From positions 11,103,582-11,167,581 of the forward strand of contig NC_034014.1 of the NCBI RefSeq assembly GCF_000346465.2: a stretch of 64,000 nucleotides of DNA. Direction: 5' to 3'. This document shows, piece after piece, positions 22,717 to 34,235 of the stretch. Position 1 is the stretch's first letter; the number at the start of each line of letters is the position of its first letter. Source of the DNA: Prunus persica (lineage: Eukaryota; Streptophyta; Magnoliopsida; Rosales; Rosaceae). The position numbers and the translations under genes are program-made. The notes below the pieces were generated by a model. It was not told the DNA's origin. It did not search any database and was given only the letters and a program-made list of their open reading frames with translations.

Positions 22717-23727
22717 ATGGGTTTTTCTGCTACATCACCCACCGTCGATCAGGGCGACGGCGCTTCGATCTCCGCCGTCCATCCCGACATAATCATGGCC
22801 CACATCCTCACCCGCCTCGACGGCCAGACCTTGGCCTCCGCCTCCTGCGCATCCTCCCAATTACACGCCTTCTCCACAGAAGGAAAACTCTGGCGGGACA
22901 TCTGCTCCGCCACGTGGCCTTCCGTCGCCGATCCACGTGTCGACGACCTCATTTCCACTTTCCCAGCCGGTCACCGCTCGTTCTTCTCCGACTCTTTCCC
23001 GCTTCTCGACAACTTTCCCTCCCGATTCGATCTCAGCCGTCCGTCTTCACCTCCCACCACGGAGCTAATCTCCGCCGTCGATATCTTTTACAAAGACCAG
23101 CTGATTTTCTCCAAGGTTCAGGAGTCCGAGACGGAATCCGGTTGGTTCCTCTGCTCGCCTTTCCGGGTTGACTTACTTGACCCGAAAGAAACAGTTCCGA
23201 CACCAATCCGCCACGTCGGAGAAGACCAGGCGTCGCTGAAGCAATTGGAGGAGAACTTGAGTTTGAGCTGGATCGTGATCGACCCGACCCGGAAGCGGGC
23301 GGCGAATTTTTCGAGTCGGAGGGCGGTTACGGTGCAGCGGCACTGGTTGACCGGGGAGATACAGTTGCGGTTCGCGACGATTTTGGCTGGGGAGAAGAGA
23401 GGGGAGTTCGTGCAGTGCGGGATGGTGGTCACGTGCAATTGGAGCGAAGGCGGGGAGCTGCACGTGAGGGAGGTGAGCATGCAGGTGGAGGGCATGGAGG
23501 GGAATCATTTGAACGGGAAGGAGAGTTTGGTAATTTTGGAGAGGGCGATCGAGGGAGGGGAGAGGAGGAAGGAGGTGAAGGGGAAGGGGAGATTTGAGGA
23601 GTATTTGGAGATGAAGAGAGAGAGAAGAGAGAGAAAGGAGAGGAGAGAGAAGACTTTGGACATGATATGCATTGCCACTGGGGTTACTATTTTCTTGACC
23701 TTTTGGTCCTTCGTCTTCTTCAGATAG
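22717..23727 (+). CDS. F-box protein, At2g27310/At2g36090-like
   Basis: Single-exon gene, 336 residues. The start is the ATG at 22717 in a strong context (ACCATGG); the frame upstream opens only at a TTG. Residues about 21-67 form an F-box (VHPDIIMAHILTRLDG, CASSQLHAFS, LWRDIC, ATWP), the domain that binds SKP1 in SCF ubiquitin ligases. The rest matches the plant F-box subfamily seen in At2g27310 (ESGWFLCSPFRVDLLD, LSWIVIDPTRKRAANFSSRR, HWLTGEIQLRF, EFVQCGMVVTC). The C-terminus is a charged Glu/Arg-rich stretch followed by a hydrophobic segment (MICIATGVTIFLTFW), a likely single membrane anchor. The codons are GC-rich compared with the flanks, as in many plant single-exon F-box genes. The substrate is unknown. 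Confidence 0.9.
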   Translation: MGFSATSPTVDQGDGASISAVHPDIIMAHILTRLDGQTLASASCASSQLHAFSTEGKLWRDICSATWPSVADPRVDDLISTFPAGHRSFFSDSFPLLDNFPSRFDLSRPSSPPTTELISAVDIFYKDQLIFSKVQESETESGWFLCSPFRVDLLDPKETVPTPIRHVGEDQASLKQLEENLSLSWIVIDPTRKRAANFSSRRAVTVQRHWLTGEIQLRFATILAGEKRGEFVQCGMVVTCNWSEGGELHVREVSMQVEGMEGNHLNGKESLVILERAIEGGERRKEVKGKGRFEEYLEMKRERRERKERREKTLDMICIATGVTIFLTFWSFVFFR

Positions 23728-24183
23728 AGAGTTTCATCATATCAACCCATAAGCAAAAACAGTTGGGTTTGATTTACAGTTATTACAGTTTAATTCTTTA
23801 AACGAAAATACAAAATTTCATATACAAAATGGATATTGATTATATAATCATTTTTTTCATTTTTCATTTTTTTTTTTTTTAAACATATGTGATTATGTAT
23901 GTAGCTATATACACCATTGGATTGGTTCAAATCAAATGAAAGATGTGCCCCTTTTTTATATTATAAATCTTGGCCTTTTTGTAGATACATTAGTGATCAT
24001 ATTCCAAATTCCTATATAAAAGAAATAGAAATGCAATTGACATATTTATATAAAAAATTAGAAGTATGAACATGGGGAAATACATAGTCAAATTAAAATA
24101 ATTCAACAGCTAGAAAAATCTCTTTATTTACATATATGGGTCAAATCTTTTTTCTTTTTCTTTTTTCGTGCTCAATAAGGTCA
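23728..24183. other. 3' flank of the F-box gene
   Basis: AT-rich with T runs (23866-23880). It presumably holds the 3' UTR; no other feature. Confidence 0.45.
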
Positions 24184-24192
24184 AATAAATTA

Positions 24193-24905
24193 GGCTTAAG
24201 TGTCAAAATGGTCCCTGTGTTTTAGCACAATGGGCAATTTAATCCCTGTGTTTTTAATTTGGCCAATTCGGTCCTTGTGTTTATGATCATTAGCCAATTT
24301 AGTCCATCCAGTTAAAATAGTCGTTAAATATGAACATGATTGGTTTTTTTTTTTTTTGAAAACGTATAAAGCTTTTTTAAATTAAAAAAAGTTGAATTGA
24401 TTTAAAAATATTAAAACTTCAATTAAACTAACATAACATTAGGGAAAAAAAAACTTGAAAAAATGAAGGAGGCGTAGTCCGGGGAGGGGAAGGGCTGCTT
24501 AATGAGTGGAGTAGTGGGAAGAGGGGTTGACCATTGCAGGGTGGGGGTGGGTGATGAATGAAGGCATACAACAGAAGAGGGAGAGATGGGGGTTGGAGAT
24601 GGTGTGAACGATCTGGGAGCCATGACTGAGGATGGGGCAAATGGCTAGGCAAGGGTTAGGTTCTGGAAGATCTTGCTGGGAGCTGGTCAAATATAAGGGT
24701 AAATGGCTAGACAATGGTTGAACTCAAATAATTATGTTTTTAATTAATGTTTAAATAGTTTTAAATTTTTTTAAACTTAGATTTAAAAGAATGGATCACA
24801 TTGATTAATAGTTGTAAACACAAGGACTTAATTAGCTAAATTAGAAACACATGGACTAAATTGACCAACGTAATAAAACACAGGGTCCATTTTAGCATTT
24901 AAGCC
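24193..24905. mobile_element. Non-autonomous MULE with ~120-bp TIRs and 9-bp target duplication
   Basis: The left arm begins GGCTTAAGTGTCAAAATGGTC; the inverse of the right arm begins GGCTTAAATGCTAAAATGGAC, and similarity runs about 120 bp (…CCTGTGTTTT…, CAATTTAGTCC). The perfect 9-bp duplication AATAAATTA flanks it (24184-24192, 24906-24914). The interior 24470-24690 is distinctly GC-rich (CCACCCCCACCC on minus) and could be captured host sequence (Pack-MULE), though I do not recognise a product. Confidence 0.85.
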
Positions 24906-25017
24906 AATAAATTAAGGACCAATTAATGATGTGGGTGACATCCTTTAAATCTTTCGGCAAAAATTCACAATTAAAATGTGGTTTTCTTTTTTTTCTTTCT
25001 TAAAAAAAAATCAATAA

Positions 25018-26034
25018 TGTGTGTGAGATCCTTCTAGTATATGCGATTAGTACATCATATATTTAATCATCAGTTGGATTAAATTAAATTAAATTAATTA
25101 GTTTTCTTAATTTGAAGAAGAGTGCTAATTCTTTGTCCTACTCATCTTATTTTTAAAATTTTAAAGACAAATTTATCCCTTTGAAAAATTACTTCTAAGG
25201 ACTTATGCCACCTCATCAAAATTTAATCCAACGAATTGGATATTTTTCTTAATAAAAAATAAATAAACTCTAACGGAACTTAACAATTTGAACCTTATAA
25301 CTCCTGCCATCATTTACCTTTTTTTTTATCTTTTCTATTTCCTATCTCCTCAACCTCTCCCCCTTTCCTATTTTTTTGTCTGCAACATCTTCCCCAAATC
25401 AGTGTTTTTTTTTTTTTTTTTTTTTGGGGTCAGTATCTCCCTCAATCAGTTAGTCTTCTTCTTATATCTGCAGCTTCTCCACCCAATTGCACAAGTTTGG
25501 TTTTTCCGTCTTCCTTCCTAAAATCCTAAACAAACTCTCCAAAACAGAAGAAAAAAAATTTGTACACTCCCTTTATATTGGCTTAATTGATCCCTACATA
25601 ATAATCAAAATCGTTCAAATTCAATTCAATATAAACCTTTCTTTCTCAACCTCCTTATATGCCATCTACATTTGTCATTGCTTCCTACAGCCTCTCCCAA
25701 CAAACCCTCCAACTCAACAACCACTCTCCAATTCTAGGGTCCCAACCCCGAATTTTCTCAATCCACCACCGAAACCAACCAAACTTATAGAAAGGACGAA
25801 GAGGGAAAAAATACATCTGCTATTGGGTGGAGAAACTGCAGAGAAAGAAAGAAGAAAAAAAAAAGAATAATAATGATTGCATGAGTTAATTTCTCGTTGT
25901 TAAGTTCCATTGGGTGGGGAAATTGGATAAATGGTGAAAATAACATCATTTTTTGAAAAATAAGATGCACAGTTCACATAAATTTTTTTTTTTTTTAATA
26001 CATGAGGGAAGAGGTTTCTCATACACACTACCAA
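25018..26034. repeat. Copy 1 of a ~1-kb segmental direct duplication
   Basis: Blocks 25018-25225 and 25700-26034 match 26772-26985 and 26990-27304 in order: GTGTGTGAGATCCTTCTAG, GACTTATGCCACCTCATC, then CCGAATTTTCTCAA and GGTGGAGAAACTGCAGAG. This copy has about 470 bp more in the middle (25226-25700), which is CT-rich and contains a T run. No gene recognised; open frames here are low-complexity. Confidence 0.8.
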
Positions 26035-26100
26035 TGTATCATGGGAATTTGAATTTAAGATCACTAATCTGCAACTGCAAGTGAAGGTTATTTTTCACTG
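25990..26100 (-). mobile_element. SINE relic
   Basis: On the minus strand it shows a box-B-like CTTAAATTCAAATTCC and the tail GTGTATGAGAAACCTCTTCCC before a poly-A, the same tail type as the SINE at 38429. Its 5' half is diverged. Confidence 0.5.
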
Positions 26101-26770
26101 GAGTAGACTCCGTTAACAATGATACACATAATTTGTTGACCAAGTAAGCAAAAGCCCAGTTTCTTATATATTCAGTATCTCATATGCTATAAATGAAACA
26201 AGCTTTGTGGTGTCTTAAATTTGAACAAGTGCTGAAAGTCCAATTTACATCATACATGTACCGTTATTCTTTTCACAACACTACCAACTACCGATCTTTA
26301 TATACAAATATATGTATATATTTTGAAGAAGACGAAAATGAAAAAAAGAATAAGTAACATTTTATTTGCGAAATATCAAATTATATAATGCATAAGATGG
26401 GTCCGTACGCATCACGGGGGAAGGCACTTTAACAATGGATTCGTGGGGAAAGTCAAAAATGGGAAACATGCCGGTCAATACGATTCTTTGGATGCTTTCT
26501 AAACGCCCTTGTCAGTTTTACAAAGGCGGGCTTCCGGCTTTGCCTGCCGTGTTGAGTTTTACGCAAATCTTACTGTAATTAAATTATAATCTAATGATGA
26601 TTAATTAATAATTTTATTTCCTTCTCTAAAATATACATTTCATTTCCCTCTCTAAACAGCTGCTACTAGGAAGATTCCTTGCACGACTTTGGCTTTGGAA
26701 TAAATAGACTAGAATGTTAAGATTTGTTTTTAAATTATTTATTTTTAGATGTTGCCTATGGTTAGGAGAT
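26100..26770. other. Gene-free sequence
   Basis: Spacer between the two copies of the segmental duplication. Nothing recognised. Confidence 0.4.
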
Positions 26771-26771
26771 T

Positions 26772-27304
26772 AATGTGTGTGAGATCCTTCTAGTATATTC
26801 AATTAGTACATCATATTTTTAACCATCAGTTTGATTAAATTAAATTAAATTAATTGGTTTTCTTAATTTGAAGAAGTGTGCTGATTCTTTGTCCTACTCG
26901 TCTTATCTTTAAAATTTTAAAGACAAATTTATCCCTTTGGAAAATTACTTCTAAGGACTTATGCCACCTCATCAAAATTTAATCAAACCACCCTGAACCC
27001 TGAGAACACCCTCCAATTCTGGGGTCTCAACCCCGAATTTTCTCAAACCACCATCGAAACCAACCAAATTTAGAGAAAGGAAGGGGGGGGGGGGGGGGAA
27101 CCTATGCAATTGGGTGGAGAAACTGCAGAGAAAGAAAGAAGAATAATAATGATTGCAGGAGTTAATTTCACGTTGTTAAGTTTCATTGGGTGGGGAAATA
27201 GGATAAGGGGTGAATATAACAGCACTCTTTGAAAAATGAGATTTACGGTTCACATAATTTTTTTTTTAATATATGAGAGAGAGGGTTTCTCATACACACT
27301 ACCA
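26772..27304. repeat. Copy 2 of the segmental duplication, internally deleted
   Basis: Matches 25018-26034 without its middle ~470 bp. A G homopolymer of about 14 bases (27086-27099) interrupts a stretch that is GAAGAGGGAAAAAATAC in copy 1. Confidence 0.8.
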
Positions 27305-27324
27305 ATGGAAGGTGACATTCAGGA

Positions 27325-29142
27325 TGTTGGCAAGTCCTTATTTAGTTAGGATTTTGGTTCTTTATTTTATTAGAATTTGGTTTACTTACCAATTATTATT
27401 TAGTCATATTGTAATAGAGATTTATTTCCTATTGTAATTAGATATATTTCCTATTTTATTTAGGGTTAGCACATCTTTGCATTTGTATAAATACCTCCAT
27501 ATTGTAGAAGAATAAAAATATGAGCATAGGTGAGCATATCTAAATATTTACCCTACTTTGTTTGACATGGTATCAAAGCCAGGTTGCTAATCCTTGAGAT
27601 CCTTTGACAAATTGAGAGTTGTTGGCGTTCCTCATTCCTAACCCATCATAGGTCTTCACCTTGCTGTAAATCCCCGTTTCTCCTTTCCTTAATAATCAAC
27701 ATATATTTCTTCTGCCTTAGCCATAACCACACCTTTCTGCAATTTTACCCTTGTCTCTGTCCTTGCCGTGTTTATGTTGAGTCATTACCTTTCTTTTTCT
27801 CTACCTATGCATGCTACTGCCTTTTTTCTCTTACTTTTCATCTCTCTATGAGCTTACTTTCTGTTAAAATCATATTGAGCCCTCAGTCTCTCTATGAGCT
27901 TACTCACCGAGCCTTCTCCTAGTTGGCCTTTGTCTCTCTGTTTATTTGGGTGTTACTTTCTCCAAATCTCAACTCTCATACATCGTCGGATTTGAGGGGG
28001 AGTGACATTACTGCTCATCTATTCCATTGCAATTCACCTACCTATCTATCATGGCTGATTGTCTATGCATGTTTCTCAAGTATCATTGATCATATGGCTC
28101 TATCAACCCCTTTTCTTCAGGGGGAGAGGGAGAGTAAAGAGAAGTTGTCTCTATTGTTGCTGCTGCTACAGTTGTTTGCCATGCCTTGTCTTGCTGGTAC
28201 CAGTGCCTTATATTGCTCTTGCTGGTGCCAGTGCCTTGTATTGCTATTTCTGTTGTTTGGTACCAGTATTGTTGCTCATGCCTGTTATGGTGCTAGTATT
28301 GTTGCTCATGCCTTTGCTGGTGTGTTTCTGTTGTGGTTGATGTTGCCACCGTTGATGTTGCATTTGCTTGCTTTGCTTTCCGTTGATGTGGTCATTGTCG
28401 TTGTTGTTGTTATGGCCTTGCCCTTTACCTTTGCTTCTACCTTACCTACTACCGTGCTCACAGGGTTTCTGTGTTCTGCCTAATCTACTGTCGTGTTTAC
28501 AGAGTTTCTGTGTTCTGCCTTACCTATTGTCGTGCTCATAGGGTTTCTGTGTTCTGCCTTATCTACTGTCGTGCTCACAGGATTTCTGTGTTCTGTCTTA
28601 CCTATTGTTGTGCTCACAGAGTTTCTGTGCTCTGCCTTATCTACTGTCGTGCTCACAGGGTTTCTGTGTTCTGCCTTACCTATTGTCGTGCTCACAGGGT
28701 TTCTGTGTTCTGCTATGTGGTCTATTTTGTAGGGTTTGCTCTTGTGTTTCCGCTGTGAACTTTGCTTTAGTTTGTCGCTTGTTTCACTCATGGTTGACTA
28801 AAAGATCTTCTCTATAATTAGTGCGTCTCAAGAATGGTGTTCTGTGACTCGCTTGTCAAGTTTGGCCTGCGAAATATCTTTCCCAACTTGAGGGGGAGTG
28901 TTGGCGAGTCCTTACTTAGTTAGGATTTTGATTCCTTATTTTATTAGAATTTTGGTTACTTACCAATTATTATTTAGTCCTATTGTAATAGAGATTTACT
29001 TCCTATTGCAATTTAGATATATTTTCTATTTTATTTAGGGTTAACACATCTTTGTACTTATATAAATACTTCTATATTGGAGAAGAATAAATATATGAGC
29101 ATAGGTGAGCATATCTAAATATTTACCCTACTTTGTTTGACA
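27325..29142 (+). mobile_element. Small non-autonomous LTR retrotransposon
   Basis: LTRs at 27325-27567 and 28899-29142 (243/244 bp, by eye about 92% identical) start TGTTGGC and end TTTGACA. TGGTATCAAAGCC (27568-27580) follows the left LTR and fits the initiator-tRNA-Met primer site. The purine tract GAGGGGGAG (28890-28898) precedes the right LTR. Flanks are CAGGA and GAGGA, a 5-bp target duplication with one mismatch. The 1.3-kb interior has no gag or pol; open frames there arise from a tandem repeat. Such elements move using enzymes of a related autonomous copia element. Confidence 0.9.
28450..28712 (+). repeat. 39-bp tandem array with 78-bp higher-order period
   Basis: About 6.5 units of the form GTGCTCACAGGGTTTCTGTG plus TTCTGCCTTA(T/C)CTA(C/T)TGTC. 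Variants with TTATCTACTGTC and TTACCTATTGTC alternate strictly. Since 39 is a multiple of three, all frames stay open, which explains the several open frames here. Confidence 0.88.
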
Positions 29143-29759
29143 GAGGAGAAATTGGATTACAGTCTTGCTACCTACCCACTATTAGGTACAACATTATCCT
29201 GAGGTAAGGTTACCCACAATGGAATCAACTTGAACCGTGCCGCAAGATCATTCAGGATCGATGAGGGAAGACGTTCATCGGTTCTCGTGGTATGCTAGTA
29301 ACCAGAAAATTACAGTGGGTTCGATACGGTTGTTAGAATGGAGACGTAAAGAGTGTTGATGTGTAACCCTTGAGCTGAAAACCTTGGAGCCAAAAGTCAC
29401 ATAGTTTGTCCTAATTTCATTTTATATATTTTAATTTCTGTTTGTAATGTGAGCCATTAGATCATAGTCCAAGTGGACTCTCTTTCTAGTCTAAGACTTG
29501 AGTGCCAGCTAGTGACAAATGTAAGCATCTCATAGGATGATAGAAGCAATGGCTAGGATTCAATTTTGATGTAAATCCGTTAGAGAAGCATCTCACTTCT
29601 CTCTCTGTGCTAGCGATATATTGTCTAGTGGAGTGAAATGAACAGTTATCTCCATTTTTCTATATTAGAGCAACGTTCTTTTCTTCATACTCTCTCTGTG
29701 ATCTTTTCCTTCCTCCCAAACATCCAAAATATTCAAAACTAATTACTGAAACTATGAAT
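29143..29759. other. Gene-free sequence
   Basis: Between the small LTR element and the LINE. No recognisable coding or repeat signal. Confidence 0.4.
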
Positions 29760-30129
29760 TCTAATAAAGAGCGCAATAATTTGAAGCAGAAGATTGAACA
29801 ATTAAGATATGATCTCCAGAAGGCTTACACCACTACCTCCTATAATAGTACGTGGATCTGACAACTAGAGCGTTTTTTAAAAATAGTTGTGAAGGAGGAA
29901 AAGGTGTATTTGCGGTTAAATTCTAGAGTTCAGTGGCTTATGGAAGGGGCTAAAAATACAAAGTTGGTACATCGCACGAGCATTGAGAAAATGAGAGGCT
30001 TGGAAGATAACGATCGGAATTGGCATGAACATGAAGGGGACATGACGAACATTGATATGGAGTATTTTCAAGAACTCTTTACTAGCAGCCAACCTACTAA
30101 TATGGAACAAATCACTACGAGGCATTGAG

Positions 30130-30431
30130 TGGAATAACCCAAACCTAAATTAATATTTAATTAGTAATTTATTAAGAGGAAAAGCCAATTTTGCCCTTGG
30201 AATAATTTATTAAAGAAAGGTTGACTTTTTGACCGAGAAGGAATTTGACAATTCCACACACATCGTTGCGTAGAGCACGACGAAATGAGTTCGTAGACAC
30301 GAAGTGAGCTCGAATCGGAGCTTTAACGAAGAAAATACGATTAAAGTACTACGAGGGGCAAAACGGTAATTTGAAAAAAAAAAATCAGATTTTACAAAAC
30401 CTCATTCTCTTTCTTCTCCCTCAGTCTCTCT

Positions 30432-30480
<49 letters not shown>

Positions 30481-32893
30481 GGCTGGGCGCGCAGAACCCC
30501 TCATCCCGTTTTTGTTTTTCACAGCCAAGCGGCTCTTGGAGCCGTCTCCGTCGCCGCCGCCGTGGTCCACCATCGGAGCTGGGTCCGGTCTTGAAATGAC
30601 TGGTGAGGCCTCGCCATCCTAACCCAACCAATCTCCGCCGCCAACAGCCTGTGCAGCCACCGGATTTTAGGAAAATACGGCCAGATTTCGAGCCGTTTTC
30701 CTTCGATCGTTTCGGATGACTCCGGCCACCATTCCAGGCAATTAAGGTATGGATTTTCAACTATTTTTCATGCTCTAGCTGATGGTCGGGTAGGATTACA
30801 CCGATTTTTAGCCTAAGTCATTCGATTTGCGAATGGAAATTCGGCCGATTTTGAGATCTCGATTCCGGCCACTTCCGGTCAGTTTTTGGGGTAGGTCCAA
30901 GAGCAAAAGTGGCTCCAAATAGGGTGTTATAGCTAGGGTAGGATTTTGGAGCCGTGGTTTTGAGATTTTCCGACGATACGTATTTGCTTTGGGCACCCAG
31001 AGCTGGCAGCGTGTGGGCGAGGGTATTGAAGTTGCACTATATCTCGATAAGATCCTTAGGTTGTCACGAACGCATAGGAATTCGCGGATCTCAATTTGGA
31101 TATCGTTTGAGCCTCGAACGGATTATTGCATATTGTGGGATTTCCGGGTTCAATATGGTAGAGCCATTGGATCGTAAACTTTTTCAGATATGTTACTCTA
31201 GACAATATCATAATCGTTTAGGATTTGACGGATCGTGAATCGGAGTCCCGGATACTCCGAAATCGCGAACCCTAGGGCTAGGGTTTAGAAATCGTGCGAT
31301 TGTACGATCGTGATCAATCCGACCGTCCAATCGAGACCAACCCTTGGGACATGTGTCCTAAGTATATTGGAACTTCTAGAGGCTTCCGGATCATAATTGC
31401 GAGGTCATGGACCCGTGGGGTCCCGGGTTGACTTTTTGGGACTTTAGCGCTTTTTGAGTCCCAGGATACTGCTAAACTATTCCAAGTTGAAGGAAAGCTT
31501 TTATGGTCATAGGAACAACTTTAATCTGACCCACGTACTTCTAGGAGCCGGGGTCAGGATTTTTAAATTAGTACTATTTTGAGTATTGTATTAATAGAAT
31601 ATTATGATCATTGAATCAGGCATCCGGGCACCAGTTGACTCGCAGGAGGGACCTTCAAGAGGTCCAGCGAGCACAGACTATCTGTGAGTGGACTCTTTGT
31701 TTTTATAAATGAATTTAAGCAGTTCAGTTTCAGTTACAGTATTTGATCTTGAATAAATTTTATTCAACGATTAGTGTTATAAGCTGTTCTATGCTTTTGA
31801 ATATTTTATTTTGCATGCTGCCGAGTTGAATACCCTTTAAAGGATATAGGAAAAGAAATTCTAGTTAATTATCAAGTAAATGGCAGCAGAATTTTAGAGG
31901 TCACAGAAATTCAGTTATTCAACAGATTTTCTTCAGAAACTTTATATTTTCCTAAACCACCTTGTACCCAAATATACAAATGTTGCCTTCAGTAAATAAG
32001 TTGCCTTCAGATTAAATGTTGCCTTCGGATTGTATTGGTTGCTTTCGGTTTAGTCAGCATGCTTGACAGTTGCCCCACGAGCTCTTTGGTACTCGAACTC
32101 GTGTGGAGTAAGTAATACGGATCAGGTGGACTACGGTCCCCTAAATCATGCGAGTTGTGGCTCGGACTGACCTTGTGTCACTGAGACCTGCGAGTACGTA
32201 TCACCCATGGTGATGCAAGGAATTGACGGATATTAGGAATTGACGGAAATAAGATGTACACCTAGGTGGTAGTTTTAAACTGTTTTCAATGCCTTAAGAA
32301 ATTAATGTTGACCATGAGTATGATTGGCTTATGTACATGTATAATTATACGAGTGCATTGATTTCAGTAATAAAGAGAATAATTTAGTTTGTATATCTGT
32401 TTTTACAGTGGGGTTAGTATGTTCATATGCTATTTTCTAAACTTTGTTTTTGGGTCCACTCACTCTTTTAATGTTTTGCGCCCCCAGGCAGTAGGCGTGC
32501 ACAGGGATACACCACCAGGCCGTTTTCCACCTTTCGCGCTTTCCTTTTTGATGTACGACTTTTGTTTTGTAAAAGGATTGACTCCTTTGTAAATTCTTAG
32601 TAGTCGCTATGATATTTTGCCCTATACTTAGAATTCAACTGTTGTAATGTATATATACGTATGCTGGCAGTTGGTTGTATATATATATACTTGTTTGGCA
32701 GGTGTAAATGTTTTAGTATTGATCCAGTTACAAAGGAGACTCTGCCAATTTTTCGGTAGAAGTCAACCTTATTATTTTATCGTGCTCTGTATAGAAGGGC
32801 AATTAGGTTATTCGTGCCCGACATCCGCCAGGTGTTTGACACGCACAGGGTCCGACTCGGATTTCAAAGTGGAATTTAGGTCGGGTCCTGTCA
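30130..32893 (+). mobile_element. Solo LTR (2764 bp), probably Ty3/gypsy-type
   Basis: It begins TGGAATAACC, ends GGTCCTGTCA and is flanked by the 5-bp duplication TTGAG (30125-30129, 32894-32898). It interrupts the LINE. It contains a (CT)n tract (30426-30478) and no pol. The segment from 61170 to the window end is homologous along its whole length (shared: ATGAGTTCGTAGACACG, TGTGAGTGGACTTT, GTCCACTCAC, TTTTGCGCC). Length and start are like Tekay/Del-type gypsy LTRs; that lineage is inference. Plus strand is chosen because the homologous copy is read the same way. Confidence 0.82.
30426..30478. repeat. (CT)n microsatellite in the solo LTR
   Basis: Nearly perfect CT dinucleotide run. The other LTR of this family has an equivalent run at 61442-61481. 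Confidence 0.9.
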
Positions 32894-33173
32894 TTGAGCC
32901 CAGGGTTTCCGTGCAAGATAACAAAGCTTTGACACGGATGGTCATAGAAGAGGAAGTATGGCGCTCTGTGTCACAAATACATGGTACAAAGTCACCGGGC
33001 CTGATGGTTTTACATGCAATTTTTTATCAAAAAACTTGGGGCGTGATTAAGGAGGATGTGGTCAATATGATACGAGGATTCCTTCACTCTGGCAAACTGT
33101 TTTGTAAACTAAATCATACCTATATTGTCCTAATACCGAATACGACACCCATGTAAAATGACTCAATGTAGAC

Positions 33174-33654
33174 TGTTTACACTATAATCAACCGAGCATA
33201 TCCAGCATCAAAACGGCTAGCATCAAGGCAGACACGTCTTCTTCCCTGCCGAAGGGAGACACTCTTCCGAAGCGGCAGCCATCTGCTGAAGCTCCCGACT
33301 GCCGAACCTAATCTCCGAAGACACGTGTCACCACCACAACCATTTGCACAAAGTCCCACATCGAAACTTTGTGCAAAATTCCCGTTTTCACTTCCCTATA
33401 AATAGAGAACAGTACCCGGATAAAAAAGGTAACTATTTTCTCACATTTACTATTACTCTGCCAAAATTACCACTTATAGCTGACTTAAGCATCAGAAAGC
33501 CTTCGGCAGACACCACACCGTACCCGAAGCTTGACGACTGCTTCTTCCTCTTTGTCTTCTGCAGGTTCTTCTCTTACCGTAGGTTCTCACATTCTTCCCT
33601 GCTGAAGACTCTACACTCTTCTCTAAGTTGACCCTCTCAAAAAAAACATTAACA
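33174..33654. mobile_element. Solo LTR (481 bp) nested in the LINE
   Basis: It begins TGTTTACACT, ends CATTAACA and is flanked by the perfect 5-bp duplication TAGAC (33169-33173, 33655-33659). Removing it rejoins LINE coding sequence exactly. It contains a good TATA box (CTATAAATAGAG at 33400-33411), as expected for an LTR promoter on the plus strand. Different family from the 2.8-kb LTR. Confidence 0.85.
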
Positions 33655-34235
33655 TAGACCAATTTCCCTGTGCAATGTGCTATATAAGATTATTTCGAAG
33701 GTGCTTACAAATCGGATAGAAACTGTATTCCAAAAAGTAGTGAGTTTGAAGCAATCCGCGTTTGTTGAGGAACGGTATATTACAGACAATATACTGGTGG
33801 TCCATGAAATTCTCCACTCTCTGAAGAGGGCAAGGGGACGGGTTCGAGTAATATGGCAATTAAAACAGATATGGCATAGGTGTATGACCGTGTGGAATGG
33901 GGATTTCTACAAGCAATGATGACGTGCATGGGCTTTGATGCACGTTTCTGTGCATGGATATGGGAGTGCATATCATCTGTGTTGTACAGTGTCATGTTGA
34001 ACGGGGAGCCTACTGGATTGATCCGAACGTGGGGGATTCGTCAAGGAGACTCGTTATCTTCTTCTCTATTCCTTTTATGCGCGGAGGGCCTCACTACTAT
34101 GATTCGACGCAAGGAAGAACTGAGAGCACTTCATGGTTATCAAGTGCACCCCGGAGGAATGAGCATATCTCATTTACTATTTGCAGATGATTCTATGTAA
34201 TTGCCTTTCCAATTTGTGAAAGCCAACGTCTGAAT

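Larger units (their letters stand above)
29760..34235 (+). pseudogene. L1-type LINE reverse-transcriptase remnant, split by two solo LTRs
   Basis: Three pieces in order: 29760-30129 (ERNNLKQKIEQL…, SRVQWLMEGAKNTKLVHR, YFQELFTS), 32894-33173 (EEEVWRSVSQIHGTKSPG, IFYQKTW, TYIVLIPN) and 33655-34235 (CNVLYKIISKVLTNRIE as restored only by frame reading, QSAFVEERYITDNILV, then YDRVEW.FL, GIRQGDSLSSSLFLLCAEGL, LLFADDS). These are the conserved blocks of plant non-LTR reverse transcriptase, including the FADD catalytic box. Stops and frame changes occur throughout, and endonuclease, RNase H and tail are absent. Dead. Confidence 0.85.

Noticed and set aside
22749..23508. Minus-strand and frame-shifted open frames across the F-box gene
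   Set aside because: Shadows of the GC-rich single-exon F-box coding sequence.
24423..24714. Pro/Ser-rich frames on the minus strand
   Set aside because: Frames inside the MULE cargo, short and low-complexity. Kept only as a possible captured fragment.
27923..28817. Several overlapping open frames in all three plus frames
   Set aside because: They are produced by the 39-bp tandem array and GTTG/CTG-rich interior of a gene-less LTR element; no gag, pol or other domain.
30371..30760. Open frames with Ser-Leu or Arg-Glu repeats
   Set aside because: They translate the (CT)n microsatellite inside a solo LTR.
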